This document shows positions 36,994-45,000 of a DNA stretch of 64,000 nucleotides, piece by piece; position 1 is the first letter of the stretch; every line of letters begins with the position of its first letter. Under the pieces are notes generated by a model. The model saw nothing but the letters and a program-made list of their open reading frames with translations, had not been told where the DNA came from and searched no databases. Source of the stretch: Patescibacteria group bacterium (lineage in GTDB: Bacteria > Patescibacteriota > Minisyncoccia > Moranbacterales > GWC2-37-73); NCBI GenBank assembly GCA_022709545.1, contig JAKLIP010000001.1, positions 186,001-250,000 on the forward strand, given 5' to 3'. The position numbers were made by a program, and so were the translations under genes.

Positions 36994-37422
36994 ATGGAAT
37001 TTTTATATAATTGGCTCAAAAAATTATTCAATACAGGAAAATCAGCTGAAGAAGCTTTAAAAAGTCATATAACGCGCTCTTTCGAAAATATTGTAGTGGG
37101 GAAAATTTTGGAAATAAATAAGCATCCTAACGCGGACAGGTTAAGATTGGTGAGGGTTGATATAGGCAGCAAGAAATTAGAGGTTGTCTGCGGGGCGCCA
37201 AATATTGAAACAGGACAAAAAGTGCCAGTTGCACTTTTGGGTGCAAAATTGCCAAATGGAATTGAAATAAAAGAAGCTGAAATCCGTGGTGTAAAATCTT
37301 GTGGAATGCTTTGTGCCAAGGACGAACTGGGTTTAGGCGATGATCATACGGGAATTATGATTTTAGATGAAAATGCCGAAATTGGAATGGAATTTGCAAA
37401 ATATCCTAACTTGAATAAATAA
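36994..37422 (+). CDS. Stand-alone PheT-like N-terminal tRNA-binding domain
   Basis: This 142-aa protein matches only the N-terminal part of the PheRS beta subunit. It has a short FLYNWLKKLF start, then the OB-fold EMAP/tRNA-bind domain: FENIVVGKILEINKHPNADR, VVCGAPNIETGQKVPVAL, RGVKSCGMLCAKDELGLGDDHTGIM. The editing (B3/B4), B5, B6/B7 and B8 domains of PheT are missing. The stop is clean and the next gene follows 20 bases later, so it is not an obvious recent frameshift. It probably works in trans with the adjacent PheRS-like enzyme, perhaps to grip tRNA. This role is inference. Confidence 0.85.
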   Translation: MEFLYNWLKKLFNTGKSAEEALKSHITRSFENIVVGKILEINKHPNADRLRLVRVDIGSKKLEVVCGAPNIETGQKVPVALLGAKLPNGIEIKEAEIRGVKSCGMLCAKDELGLGDDHTGIMILDENAEIGMEFAKYPNLNK

Positions 37423-37442
37423 ATTCACAATAAAATAAGCAT

Positions 37443-38585
37443 ATGCAAAAAATTGTCATTGAGAACAAAGAAGAAAAAATTTTAATAGAGGAACTAAACA
37501 AAAGAAGCGATATAAAGGCAGAGCGCATAAAAAAACTTTTAGCATTGCCGGATCTTACCAAAAAAGAAAACTCGCCAGTTAAAATTTTAGTTGATGCTAT
37601 ATTGGAATTACCAAGATTTAAAGATTTTTATGTGGTTGATTTTCCGAAAATTGTTACAGTTGAAGAAAACTTCGATGTTTTAAACACTCCCCAGGATCAT
37701 CCTTCCAGAAGGGAATCGGATACATATTATTTGGATAAAAAAAATATTCTTCGCACTCAGACTACAACCATGTGGCCCTATTGTTTACGCGACGAAAGAA
37801 TTATTGAAATTTTAGAAAAAGAAGGAAAAATTGGAATTATGGGACCGGGTATCGTTTTCAGAAAAGATGAAATTGACCGAAGTCATTATCCAGCATTTAA
37901 TCAGATAGATGGTCTTTATATTTGTAAAAAATCGGACCATGAAATAACCCGTAAAGAGCTAGAGGATATTCAAGCTGATGCAGCCAAAGCGGTCTTTGGC
38001 GAAGATTGTGAATACCGTTTTTTAGATGATACTTTTCCTTTTACCGATCCTTCAACTCAGATTGAAGTTAAATTCGGCGATAAATGGATGGAATTGTCCG
38101 GCTCTGGATTGGTGCACAAAGAATGTTTGAAAAATTTCGGATTGGATCCGGAAATTTATAACGGTTGGGCGTTTGGTTTTGGAATAGATAGATGGGCAAT
38201 GGTAAAAATGAATATACAGGACATCAGAGTGTTGTGGTCAGATGATCCCAGAATCACTAGTCAATTCAAGGATATAAACAGCAAGTTTAAAGAAGTCAGT
38301 AAGTTTCCGGAAACAGTAAGAGATATTTCTTTCATCATTGACAAGAATATTAATCTTAATAATTATTACGAAATTGTCCGCGATTTTGCTGATGATTTGA
38401 TTGAAGAAGTAAAACTTTTGGATGAATATGAAAATGAAGAAAAATTCGGCAAGGACAAGAAGAGCTATACTTTCCGCATCACATATCGCTCCATGGAAAG
38501 AACACTCACTAATGAAGAAATAAATAAAATTCAGGAAGAAATCCGCAAGAAAACCGAACAGGATCTCAAAGCCGTACTGCGATAA
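37443..38585 (+). CDS. pheS: Phenylalanine--tRNA ligase, monomeric mitochondrial-type architecture
   Basis: Class II synthetase for tRNA-Phe. The catalytic core (about residues 70-265) includes HPSRRESDTYYL, motif 2 region VFRKDEIDRSHYPAFNQID (139-157) and motif 3 GWAFGFGIDRWAM (241-253). Unlike normal bacterial PheS, the C-terminus (about 287-380) is a ferredoxin-like anticodon-binding domain (FPETVRDISF, then FRITYRSMERTLTNEE), which is usually the last domain of PheT. This core-plus-FDX-ACB order is that of mitochondrial PheRS. It suggests an alpha-only enzyme without the editing domain. A PheT tRNA-binding fragment precedes it. Confidence 0.9.
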   Translation: MQKIVIENKEEKILIEELNKRSDIKAERIKKLLALPDLTKKENSPVKILVDAILELPRFKDFYVVDFPKIVTVEENFDVLNTPQDHPSRRESDTYYLDKKNILRTQTTTMWPYCLRDERIIEILEKEGKIGIMGPGIVFRKDEIDRSHYPAFNQIDGLYICKKSDHEITRKELEDIQADAAKAVFGEDCEYRFLDDTFPFTDPSTQIEVKFGDKWMELSGSGLVHKECLKNFGLDPEIYNGWAFGFGIDRWAMVKMNIQDIRVLWSDDPRITSQFKDINSKFKEVSKFPETVRDISFIIDKNINLNNYYEIVRDFADDLIEEVKLLDEYENEEKFGKDKKSYTFRITYRSMERTLTNEEINKIQEEIRKKTEQDLKAVLR

Positions 38586-38630
38586 ATTTATTAAGGGTGA
38601 AGGTGAAAAAATAAAAAATAACCACAATAC

Positions 38631-38667
38631 AAAATCAGGAATTTTCAAAACATTGCCTGATTTTTTT
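38631..38667 (+). terminator. Intrinsic terminator after the PheRS gene
   Basis: AAAATCAGG (38631-38639) pairs with CCTGATTTT (38656-38664), followed by more T residues. Confidence 0.75.
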
Positions 38668-38735
38668 ATGGATATTGACTTAAAATTAAGTTTATGCTTT
38701 TATTACATACCATTTTCTGTAATTAAAAAGGGATG

Positions 38736-38764
38736 TTGACAAAAAATTAATTATGTGGTAATAT
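38736..38764 (+). promoter_or_regulatory. Strong promoter with a long leader
   Basis: TTGACA (38736-38741) and TAATAT (38759-38764, preceded by TGG) have 17-base spacing. The predicted start at about 38771 gives a leader of roughly 175 nt before the gene at 38946, unusually long here. Apart from AT-rich sequence I see no riboswitch family in it. Confidence 0.75.
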
Positions 38765-38945
38765 AGCTTGAATTCTAAAATTGCCAATAAAGCAATTTAA
38801 ATTCGCCCTATTAGTTTATTTTGCTTAATAAATAAAAGATTTGGTGCATTTTTAAAGCAAGATTATAATCGGAAGTTAATTTTTCATTATAATAAGTTGG
38901 TTTGTTTTTTTATTTAAAATTCAAATCTTATTTAAAAATATAAAT

Positions 38946-40001
38946 ATGGAAAAATCACTTAAACAAGCCGGAAAATACACAGCAGACGAAAATCTGTTTT
39001 TTTCTGATTCCTTAAGAGAGCTAATTTTTGACCTTCCCGAAAGATCTCAAGAGATTATTTTGAATAGGTATGGGGTATTTTTACCTAATAAAATGACTCT
39101 TGAAGAAATTGGCAAGAAACACCGCATCACCCGCGAACGTGTACGTCAGATTATACGTGAAGTTTTAAAAAAAATAAGAGACAAGAAAGAACACCCTGTT
39201 TTTATACAAATTCAGGAAAAAATAACCTTGGCTTTGCAATCAAATAGTGGTATAATGGAAGAAAGTCACATTATATCTGTCTTAGGAAAAGGCAACACAA
39301 ATGAAGAAGCTGCTGCACGTTTTTTCTTGGAATGTTTAGAAGATGTTTTAGGTAATGAAGTTAAAAATGAGCTTAAATTCTCTTATGCTCTTAAAGATTT
39401 TAAATTTGATCACTGGAAAAATGTAAAAAATGCAGCTATAGAAACCTTAAAGAATCATAAAAAGCCCTTGCCATTTGATATATTATTTGAACATATAAAT
39501 AAAACTAAAAATTTAGACATACCAAAAGAAACGTTAAAGCATTTTTTGCAAGTTTCTGGTGAATTAAGTAAAAATGCTTTTGATAAATGGGGTATTGTAG
39601 ATTGGAAAGAAATTTCTCCGAAAGGAACACGTGAAAAAGCTTATCTTGTCATAAAAGAGTTCGGAAAACCGCTTCATTTTAGAGAAATTGCCAAGAAAAT
39701 AGATCAAAATCGTTTAAACAAGAAAAAAACCCATCCACAGACAGTGCATAATGAACTTATAAAAGACAGTAATTTTGTTCTAGTTGGTAGAGGAATTTAT
39801 GCATTAGTTGAATGGGGGTACAAAAGAGGCACAGTCAAGGATGTTATTGAAGAAATTATAAAAAATAGCGCAAAACCGCTAAAAAAGGAAGAAATTATTG
39901 AAAAAGTTCTTGCTGTAAGGCAGGTTAAAGAATCAACTATAGTTATTAATTTGAATAATTATTTCTCTAAATCAAAAGAGGGTACTTACTCAATTAAATG
40001 A
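38946..40001 (+). CDS. Sigma-70 region 4-like / HARE-HTH DNA-binding protein
   Basis: Predicted transcription-associated protein of 351 aa. Residues about 20-80 match sigma factor region 4: LPERSQEIILNRYG, TLEEIGKKHRITRERVRQI. Regions 2 and 3 are absent, so it is not a normal sigma factor. Residues about 225-290 resemble a HARE-HTH winged helix (REKAYLVIKEFGKPLHFREI, then GRGIYALVEWG), as in the RNA polymerase delta subunit. A further helix-turn-helix-like segment ends the protein. It may modulate RNA polymerase or chromosome structure. It has its own strong promoter and a long leader, and is followed by the TraG-like pair. Confidence 0.82.
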   Translation: MEKSLKQAGKYTADENLFFSDSLRELIFDLPERSQEIILNRYGVFLPNKMTLEEIGKKHRITRERVRQIIREVLKKIRDKKEHPVFIQIQEKITLALQSNSGIMEESHIISVLGKGNTNEEAAARFFLECLEDVLGNEVKNELKFSYALKDFKFDHWKNVKNAAIETLKNHKKPLPFDILFEHINKTKNLDIPKETLKHFLQVSGELSKNAFDKWGIVDWKEISPKGTREKAYLVIKEFGKPLHFREIAKKIDQNRLNKKKTHPQTVHNELIKDSNFVLVGRGIYALVEWGYKRGTVKDVIEEIIKNSAKPLKKEEIIEKVLAVRQVKESTIVINLNNYFSKSKEGTYSIK

Positions 40002-40046
40002 TGGCACATAAAAGCCATTTAGTTTCTATAAAAAACAAAAAATACC

Positions 40047-41330
40047 ATGAATATTCTTCTTGAATCATTTCAACAATTAGGGGATTCTTTGAAAACGGCA
40101 TCAGAGGCGATGAGTTATGTATGGTTCATTGTTTTGCCGCCCCTTTTTTATTTCCTTTTCAAATTAATCTGGATGAAGCACATTCAGGATAAATTTGCAG
40201 CTATGCCGGACTGGGTTGTTCTTGAGATTATTCCTCCAAAAAATATCGAAAAAAGCCCAAAGCCTATGGAAGCTTTATATAATGGTTTTTGCGGGGTGCA
40301 AAAATCACTTAACCCAGTGGAAATTTATATAGACGGCGCTTTTACTGATTACATGAGTTTGGAAATAGTAGGTGATTCTGGCAGTGTGCATTTTTATATC
40401 AGGGTCATGCAAAAGTATCGCCATTTGGTGGAAGCTCATCTTTACGCACAATATCCTGATGTAGAAATTATTGAAGTTCCTGATTATGTAAACGATGTTC
40501 CTAAAATTATTCCAAACAGTCAGTGGGATTTATGGGGTTCAGATCTTGGATTTACAAAAAATAATGCTTACCCTATTAAAACTTATCCAAAATTTGAAGA
40601 ATCTATAACCGGTAAAATGATAGATCCCTTGTCTGGTCTTATAGAAACAATGGGCAAACTCGGACTAAATCAAAAATTATGGTTGCAATGGATAATTCAG
40701 CCAACAGATACAAGCTGGTCTTCAAAGGAGGGCAAGCCAACGCTAGATAAGTTAAAGGGCAGGGAAACAGAAAGAAAAAGCATATTTGAAGAAATATGGA
40801 AGGACATATTTGAAATTTTAAGCAGTATTCCAAAAGCTTTTAGTAATCCAGTAGAATTTGCTGAAAGTGCCAAAAAGGAAGAAAAGGAACCATTGGAGTT
40901 CCGCTTATCTCCAGTTGAAAAAGATGTCCTAAAAGCCGTAGAAGATAATCTTGGAAAACCACAGTTTTATGTAAGACCTCGTTATCTTTACATAGGTCGT
41001 CGCGAAAACTATGATAAAGCAGTTGGAATTAATTCTTTTTTTGGTGCCATAAGGCAATTTTCTGATGATAATCTGAATTCACTTAAACCTAATACTACAA
41101 AGACCACTGCGTATCATATTTTTATAGAAACTCGTTTACGTTATTTACAACGCAAATTGTTACGCAGATACAGAGGTAGAAGCATGGATGGAGAAGGAGG
41201 CAAGCTTGTTATGAGCACTGAAGAACTTGCGACAGTATTTCATTTGCCAGACATGAATGTACTAGCGCCTTCATTGGCAAGAGTAGAATCAAAACATGGC
41301 GGGGCACCTTCTAATTTGCCTGTAGAATAG
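40047..41330 (+). CDS. Membrane protein paired with TraG/VirD4-like ATPase
   Basis: A 427-aa protein of no named function. One N-terminal membrane segment (about residues 23-44) is followed by a cytoplasmic region of alternating strands and helices: MPDWVVLEIIPPKN, FYIRVMQKYRHLVEAHLYAQ, then QWIIQPTDTSWSS and VRPRYLYIGRRENY, with a basic RKLLRRYRGR segment and a Gly/Pro-rich end. It lies 52 bases before an AAA ATPase and ends with a short segment (STEELATVFHLPD) typical of proteins that accompany such ATPases. It is likely the membrane anchor of that ATPase. Confidence 0.75.
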   Translation: MNILLESFQQLGDSLKTASEAMSYVWFIVLPPLFYFLFKLIWMKHIQDKFAAMPDWVVLEIIPPKNIEKSPKPMEALYNGFCGVQKSLNPVEIYIDGAFTDYMSLEIVGDSGSVHFYIRVMQKYRHLVEAHLYAQYPDVEIIEVPDYVNDVPKIIPNSQWDLWGSDLGFTKNNAYPIKTYPKFEESITGKMIDPLSGLIETMGKLGLNQKLWLQWIIQPTDTSWSSKEGKPTLDKLKGRETERKSIFEEIWKDIFEILSSIPKAFSNPVEFAESAKKEEKEPLEFRLSPVEKDVLKAVEDNLGKPQFYVRPRYLYIGRRENYDKAVGINSFFGAIRQFSDDNLNSLKPNTTKTTAYHIFIETRLRYLQRKLLRRYRGRSMDGEGGKLVMSTEELATVFHLPDMNVLAPSLARVESKHGGAPSNLPVE

Positions 41331-41382
41331 AAGAATAAATTAAGGAAGCATATATAAAAAATTAACTACAACGATAGTTATT

Positions 41383-43344
41383 ATGGATAATGAAATCAAC
41401 TTCTTTGCTAAAACTAATTTTCGCAATCAGGAACGGGCTTTTGGCATAAAAACAGACGACAGAAGACGCCATATGTATGTCATTGGTAAGACTGGTATGG
41501 GCAAGACCAATCTTCTGGAAAATATGGCTGTTCAGGACATACGCAGTGGCAAGGGCGTATGTTTCATTGATCCTCATGGGGATACTGCAGAAAAACTGAT
41601 AAAAGCAATGCCTTCTAGTAGAATTAATGATGTTATATATCTTAATCCGGCAGATCAGAATTTTCCACTAGCTTTCAACGTTATGGAAGCTGTTGACCCA
41701 GAATACAGACATCTTGTGGCATCAGGCTTAATTGGAGTATTCAAAAAAATATGGGCAGATTCATGGGGACCACGCCTTGAATATATTCTTCGTAATGCAA
41801 TATTAGCGCTTCTTGAATATCCAGGAAGCACACTTCTTGGCGTTACTAGAATACTTGTTGATAAAAGATATAGAGAAAAAGTTGTTGATAATGTATCCGA
41901 TCCAGTAGTTAAGCAATTTTGGATTGAAGAATTTAGCAAATGGAATGAAAGGGTTTTACAGGAAGTTATTTCTCCTATTCAAAATAAAGTCGGACAATTT
42001 CTATCCAGCTCTCTTATTAGAAATATAGTTGGACAAACAAAATCTTCTTTTAATATACGTGAAGTTATGGATTCCCAGAAGATTTTAATATTAAATCTTT
42101 CTAAGGGTCGCATAGGTGAAGACAATAGTGCATTGCTTGGAGCTATGATGATTACCAAGATACAATTAGCCGCCATGGAAAGAGTTGATATTCCTGAAGA
42201 AACCCGTAAGGATTTTTATCTATATGTTGATGAATTCCAAAATTTTGCTACTGAATCATTTGCTAATATTCTTTCTGAAGCCAGAAAATATCGATTAAAT
42301 CTTATTTTAGCCAATCAATATATAGCCCAAATAGACGAAAAAGTTCGTGATGCTATTTTTGGAAATACCGGAACTATCGTTTCATTCCGTGTGGGTGCAA
42401 CAGATGCTGAGTTTCTAGAAAAAGAATTTTCTCCAGTTTTTATGCAGAATGACCTTGTGAATATTCCTAAATATCAGATTTATTTAAAACTGATGATAGA
42501 TGGAATCGCTGGTGATGCTTTTTCAGCAACAGTTCTTCCTCCTATTTATATTAAAGATACCCTGGAAAATGAAGAAAAAATAATAACTGTTTCGCGTGAA
42601 CGTTATGCCTCAAGTAAAATTGAAGTTGAGGAAAAAATAGCCAAATGGGCTGGTATAATGCCGACTGATGGCTTTAAAACAGTCAATAAGGCTCCTGAAC
42701 AAGTTCATCAAGATGTTTCTTTTTTACAGTCTCAAGAAGCACGCCCTGCTCAAGAAAATCAGACAAAAAAAACTGAAACAGATTTTTTAAAGAACAAGCA
42801 AGATTCACAAAAAGACACAGAGAATAAAAGACCCATGTTCGGTGCTGTATGTGATATGTGTGCCAGTGAAATCCAGGTACCTTTTCAGCCTGATGGTAAA
42901 AGGCCTACTTTCTGCAAAGAATGTCTTAAAGATTACCAGCGTATGACAGCTAAGGAGAAGATTGCCCAAGAAAGAAAAAAACAAAGAGAAACTGAAGAAA
43001 TACAAGAAAATAAATATTTTAATAATAATGAACATACCAAGACAATCAAAAATCAATATTTTAAAAAAAGCATATCTCTTGAAGATGAAGTAAAAAGAGA
43101 AAAAGAAAACCCAAAAGAAAATAAATTTGAGCATAAAGCATATATTCCAAATGAGAAACCAATGGCTCTTTCCCAGATGCAATATATAGCCCCAAAAAAA
43201 TTCAAACCACAACGCCATAAGCCAAATATTAATTTAAATGAAGTGAGAAATCTTATAATTAAAAATGCTCAAAATAAAAGTAAGATTACTCAAACTCAGG
43301 ATGATGAGGATTATGATTTAGACAAAAGGGAAATAGGCAGATAA
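41383..43344 (+). CDS. TraG/VirD4-like AAA ATPase with C-terminal zinc ribbon
   Basis: P-loop ATPase related to type IV secretion coupling proteins and HerA-type translocases. Walker A is GKTGMGKT (35-42). Walker B is YLYVDEFQNF, with D283/E284. ANQYIAQ and FRVGATDAEFLEKEF follow. No membrane helix is present, so membrane contact probably comes from the protein encoded just upstream. The C-terminal third is low-complexity and charged, with a CDMC...CKEC four-cysteine zinc ribbon near residues 490-520. No relaxase or other conjugation gene is nearby. DNA or protein export for an unknown purpose is possible. It is 2 bases from mnmA. Confidence 0.88.
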   Translation: MDNEINFFAKTNFRNQERAFGIKTDDRRRHMYVIGKTGMGKTNLLENMAVQDIRSGKGVCFIDPHGDTAEKLIKAMPSSRINDVIYLNPADQNFPLAFNVMEAVDPEYRHLVASGLIGVFKKIWADSWGPRLEYILRNAILALLEYPGSTLLGVTRILVDKRYREKVVDNVSDPVVKQFWIEEFSKWNERVLQEVISPIQNKVGQFLSSSLIRNIVGQTKSSFNIREVMDSQKILILNLSKGRIGEDNSALLGAMMITKIQLAAMERVDIPEETRKDFYLYVDEFQNFATESFANILSEARKYRLNLILANQYIAQIDEKVRDAIFGNTGTIVSFRVGATDAEFLEKEFSPVFMQNDLVNIPKYQIYLKLMIDGIAGDAFSATVLPPIYIKDTLENEEKIITVSRERYASSKIEVEEKIAKWAGIMPTDGFKTVNKAPEQVHQDVSFLQSQEARPAQENQTKKTETDFLKNKQDSQKDTENKRPMFGAVCDMCASEIQVPFQPDGKRPTFCKECLKDYQRMTAKEKIAQERKKQRETEEIQENKYFNNNEHTKTIKNQYFKKSISLEDEVKREKENPKENKFEHKAYIPNEKPMALSQMQYIAPKKFKPQRHKPNINLNEVRNLIIKNAQNKSKITQTQDDEDYDLDKREIGR

Positions 43345-43346
43345 TT

Positions 43347-44435
43347 ATGAGTATAATCAGTGAAGACAAAAAAAGAGTAATTTTGGGCATGTCTGCTGGA
43401 GTTGATTCTTCTTCTGCGGCCGTTTTGCTTAAAAAACAAGGTTATGATGTTATAGGCGTTTTTATGCACTTCTGGAAAGAACCTAGTCAAGATGTGTTTC
43501 GTGAAAATAAATGCTGCTCTATTGAATCCCAGCAGGATGCTCGAAAAATTGCGCGAATTTTAGGTATTCCTCTTTATACAATAAATGTTGCCAGAGAATT
43601 TAAAAAAGAAGTGGTAAATTATTTTATTAGAGAAACTAAAGATGGGAAAACTCCTAACCCTTGTGTTGTTTGTAATGAAAAAATTAAATTTAATTTTCTT
43701 TTAAAAAAAATGATTGAGATGAGAGCGGATTATGTGGCTACAGGCCATTATGCGGAAATAAAGAAAATAAAAGGAAAATATCATCTGTATATTCCATCGG
43801 ATAAAGAAAAAGACCAAACATATTTTCTTTATTCATTAACGCAGAAACAATTAAAACACATTTTATTTCCTGTTGGAAAATATAAGAAATCTAAAATAAG
43901 AAAAATTGCTGAAAAAGCAGGTTTGCCTGTTTTCAATAAAGATGATTCTCAGGGTATTTGTTTTATTTCTGAAAAATCACCGTCGGATTTTATAAAAAGA
44001 AATATTTCTTTGTCTCCGGGAGATATTGTTTTAACAAATGGAAAGAAAATCGGAAAACATGAGGGGCTAGAACTTTACACTATCGGTCAGCGTAAAGGAA
44101 TAAAAATAGGTGGAACGGGCCCCTATTATGTTATTGGCAGAAATTTTCTGAAAAAACAGCTTATTGTTACTGATAAAAAAAGTGATCTTGGTATAAATAA
44201 TAAGTCAATGATGGTTGAAATAAAAAACTGGATTATTCCACAGACTAAATTCCCCTTGAAAATAAGTGTAAAAATTCGCTATCGACATCCATTAGTGCAT
44301 GGTATAATAAAGAAAGTCAAGAATAATCTTTATGAAATACAATTTAAACAACCGCAGAAAGCTATAACACCAGGACAATCTGCTGTGTTTTATGCTAAAA
44401 ACAAAGAGGTTATTGGAGGAGGAATTATAATTTAA
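43347..44435 (+). CDS. mnmA: tRNA-specific 2-thiouridylase
   Basis: Enzyme that thiolates U34 of tRNA-Lys, -Glu and -Gln. The PP-loop is GMSAGVDSSSA (SGGVDSS is usual). The two catalytic cysteines are in NPCVVCN and GICFISE. The C-terminal barrel domain is present (YTIGQRKGI). The 362-aa length is typical. It begins 2 bases after the ATPase gene, so it may be cotranscribed, but the functional link is not obvious. Confidence 0.95.
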   Translation: MSIISEDKKRVILGMSAGVDSSSAAVLLKKQGYDVIGVFMHFWKEPSQDVFRENKCCSIESQQDARKIARILGIPLYTINVAREFKKEVVNYFIRETKDGKTPNPCVVCNEKIKFNFLLKKMIEMRADYVATGHYAEIKKIKGKYHLYIPSDKEKDQTYFLYSLTQKQLKHILFPVGKYKKSKIRKIAEKAGLPVFNKDDSQGICFISEKSPSDFIKRNISLSPGDIVLTNGKKIGKHEGLELYTIGQRKGIKIGGTGPYYVIGRNFLKKQLIVTDKKSDLGINNKSMMVEIKNWIIPQTKFPLKISVKIRYRHPLVHGIIKKVKNNLYEIQFKQPQKAITPGQSAVFYAKNKEVIGGGIII

Positions 44436-44449
44436 TTTATAATAATCAT

Positions 44450-44716
44450 ATGCAAAATCAAGATCCGCAAGTAGCTGCTGAAAGAAAAAAAATGCAATTA
44501 GAGATTATTCTCAAAGAGTCTGACTTAAAGAAAAACATGCGAAGCAAAATAGATGTAGAAACAACTCTTCATGATCTCAAGCGAAAAAGTGTTTCAATCC
44601 AGATGGAAATCAATTCAAAAGAAAATGAATTAAAGAAATTTGAAGCTGAATTTATTCAACTGCAAAACGAGCTTATAAAACTGAAGCACAAAATGAGTGC
44701 TTTATCACATGATTAA
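44450..44716 (+). CDS. Small coiled-coil protein, 88 aa
   Basis: Hypothetical. Nearly the whole sequence (about residues 8-85) predicts as a coiled coil, with repeated Lys/Glu/Leu and few aromatic residues. No domain is recognised. TATAAT at 44438-44443 sits 6 bases before the ATG, so a leaderless start is possible, though the -35 is poor. It lies between mnmA and another small gene. Confidence 0.7.
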   Translation: MQNQDPQVAAERKKMQLEIILKESDLKKNMRSKIDVETTLHDLKRKSVSIQMEINSKENELKKFEAEFIQLQNELIKLKHKMSALSHD

Positions 44717-44735
44717 TTTTTTAAAATATAAAAAT

Positions 44736-44996
44736 ATGGCCATACATTCAAACATAGGAGAAGTTTTAGAAAATAATATAAAAGATGAAAAATTATTGAA
44801 CAGCGTAAAAGGCAAATTCCATACTGTAGAAGTGGAGGTAGATAGTATTTTAAATGAAGAAAATACAAATGAAAATAAAGCTTTGAAAAGAGCCAAAGAA
44901 TTAATAGGATACATATTCGGTTATAATTGGATAAATGAAAATTGGAGAAAAATCGAACATGATATTAAAAAAGAAATAGAGGCATCAAAAAGATAA
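44736..44996 (+). CDS. Small hypothetical protein, 86 aa
   Basis: Unrecognised soluble protein. The frame is open from 44697, within the end of the previous gene, but the ATG at 44736 avoids overlap. The sequence is acidic in the middle (EVEVDSILNEEN) and helical at the C-terminus (RAKELIGYIFGYNW, then WRKIEHDIKKEIE). It ends 4 bases before alaS and may be cotranscribed with it. Confidence 0.65.
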   Translation: MAIHSNIGEVLENNIKDEKLLNSVKGKFHTVEVEVDSILNEENTNENKALKRAKELIGYIFGYNWINENWRKIEHDIKKEIEASKR

Positions 44997-45000
44997 TTTT

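Noticed and set aside
36994-37422. Frameshifted full-length pheT
   Set aside because: The stop is clean, the next gene starts 20 bases later, and no remaining PheT domains follow apart from the FDX-ACB domain fused to the PheS-like protein.
40001-40018. Terminator after the sigma4/HARE-HTH gene
   Set aside because: ATGGC/GCCAT is only 5 bp and lacks a convincing T-run, so it was left out.
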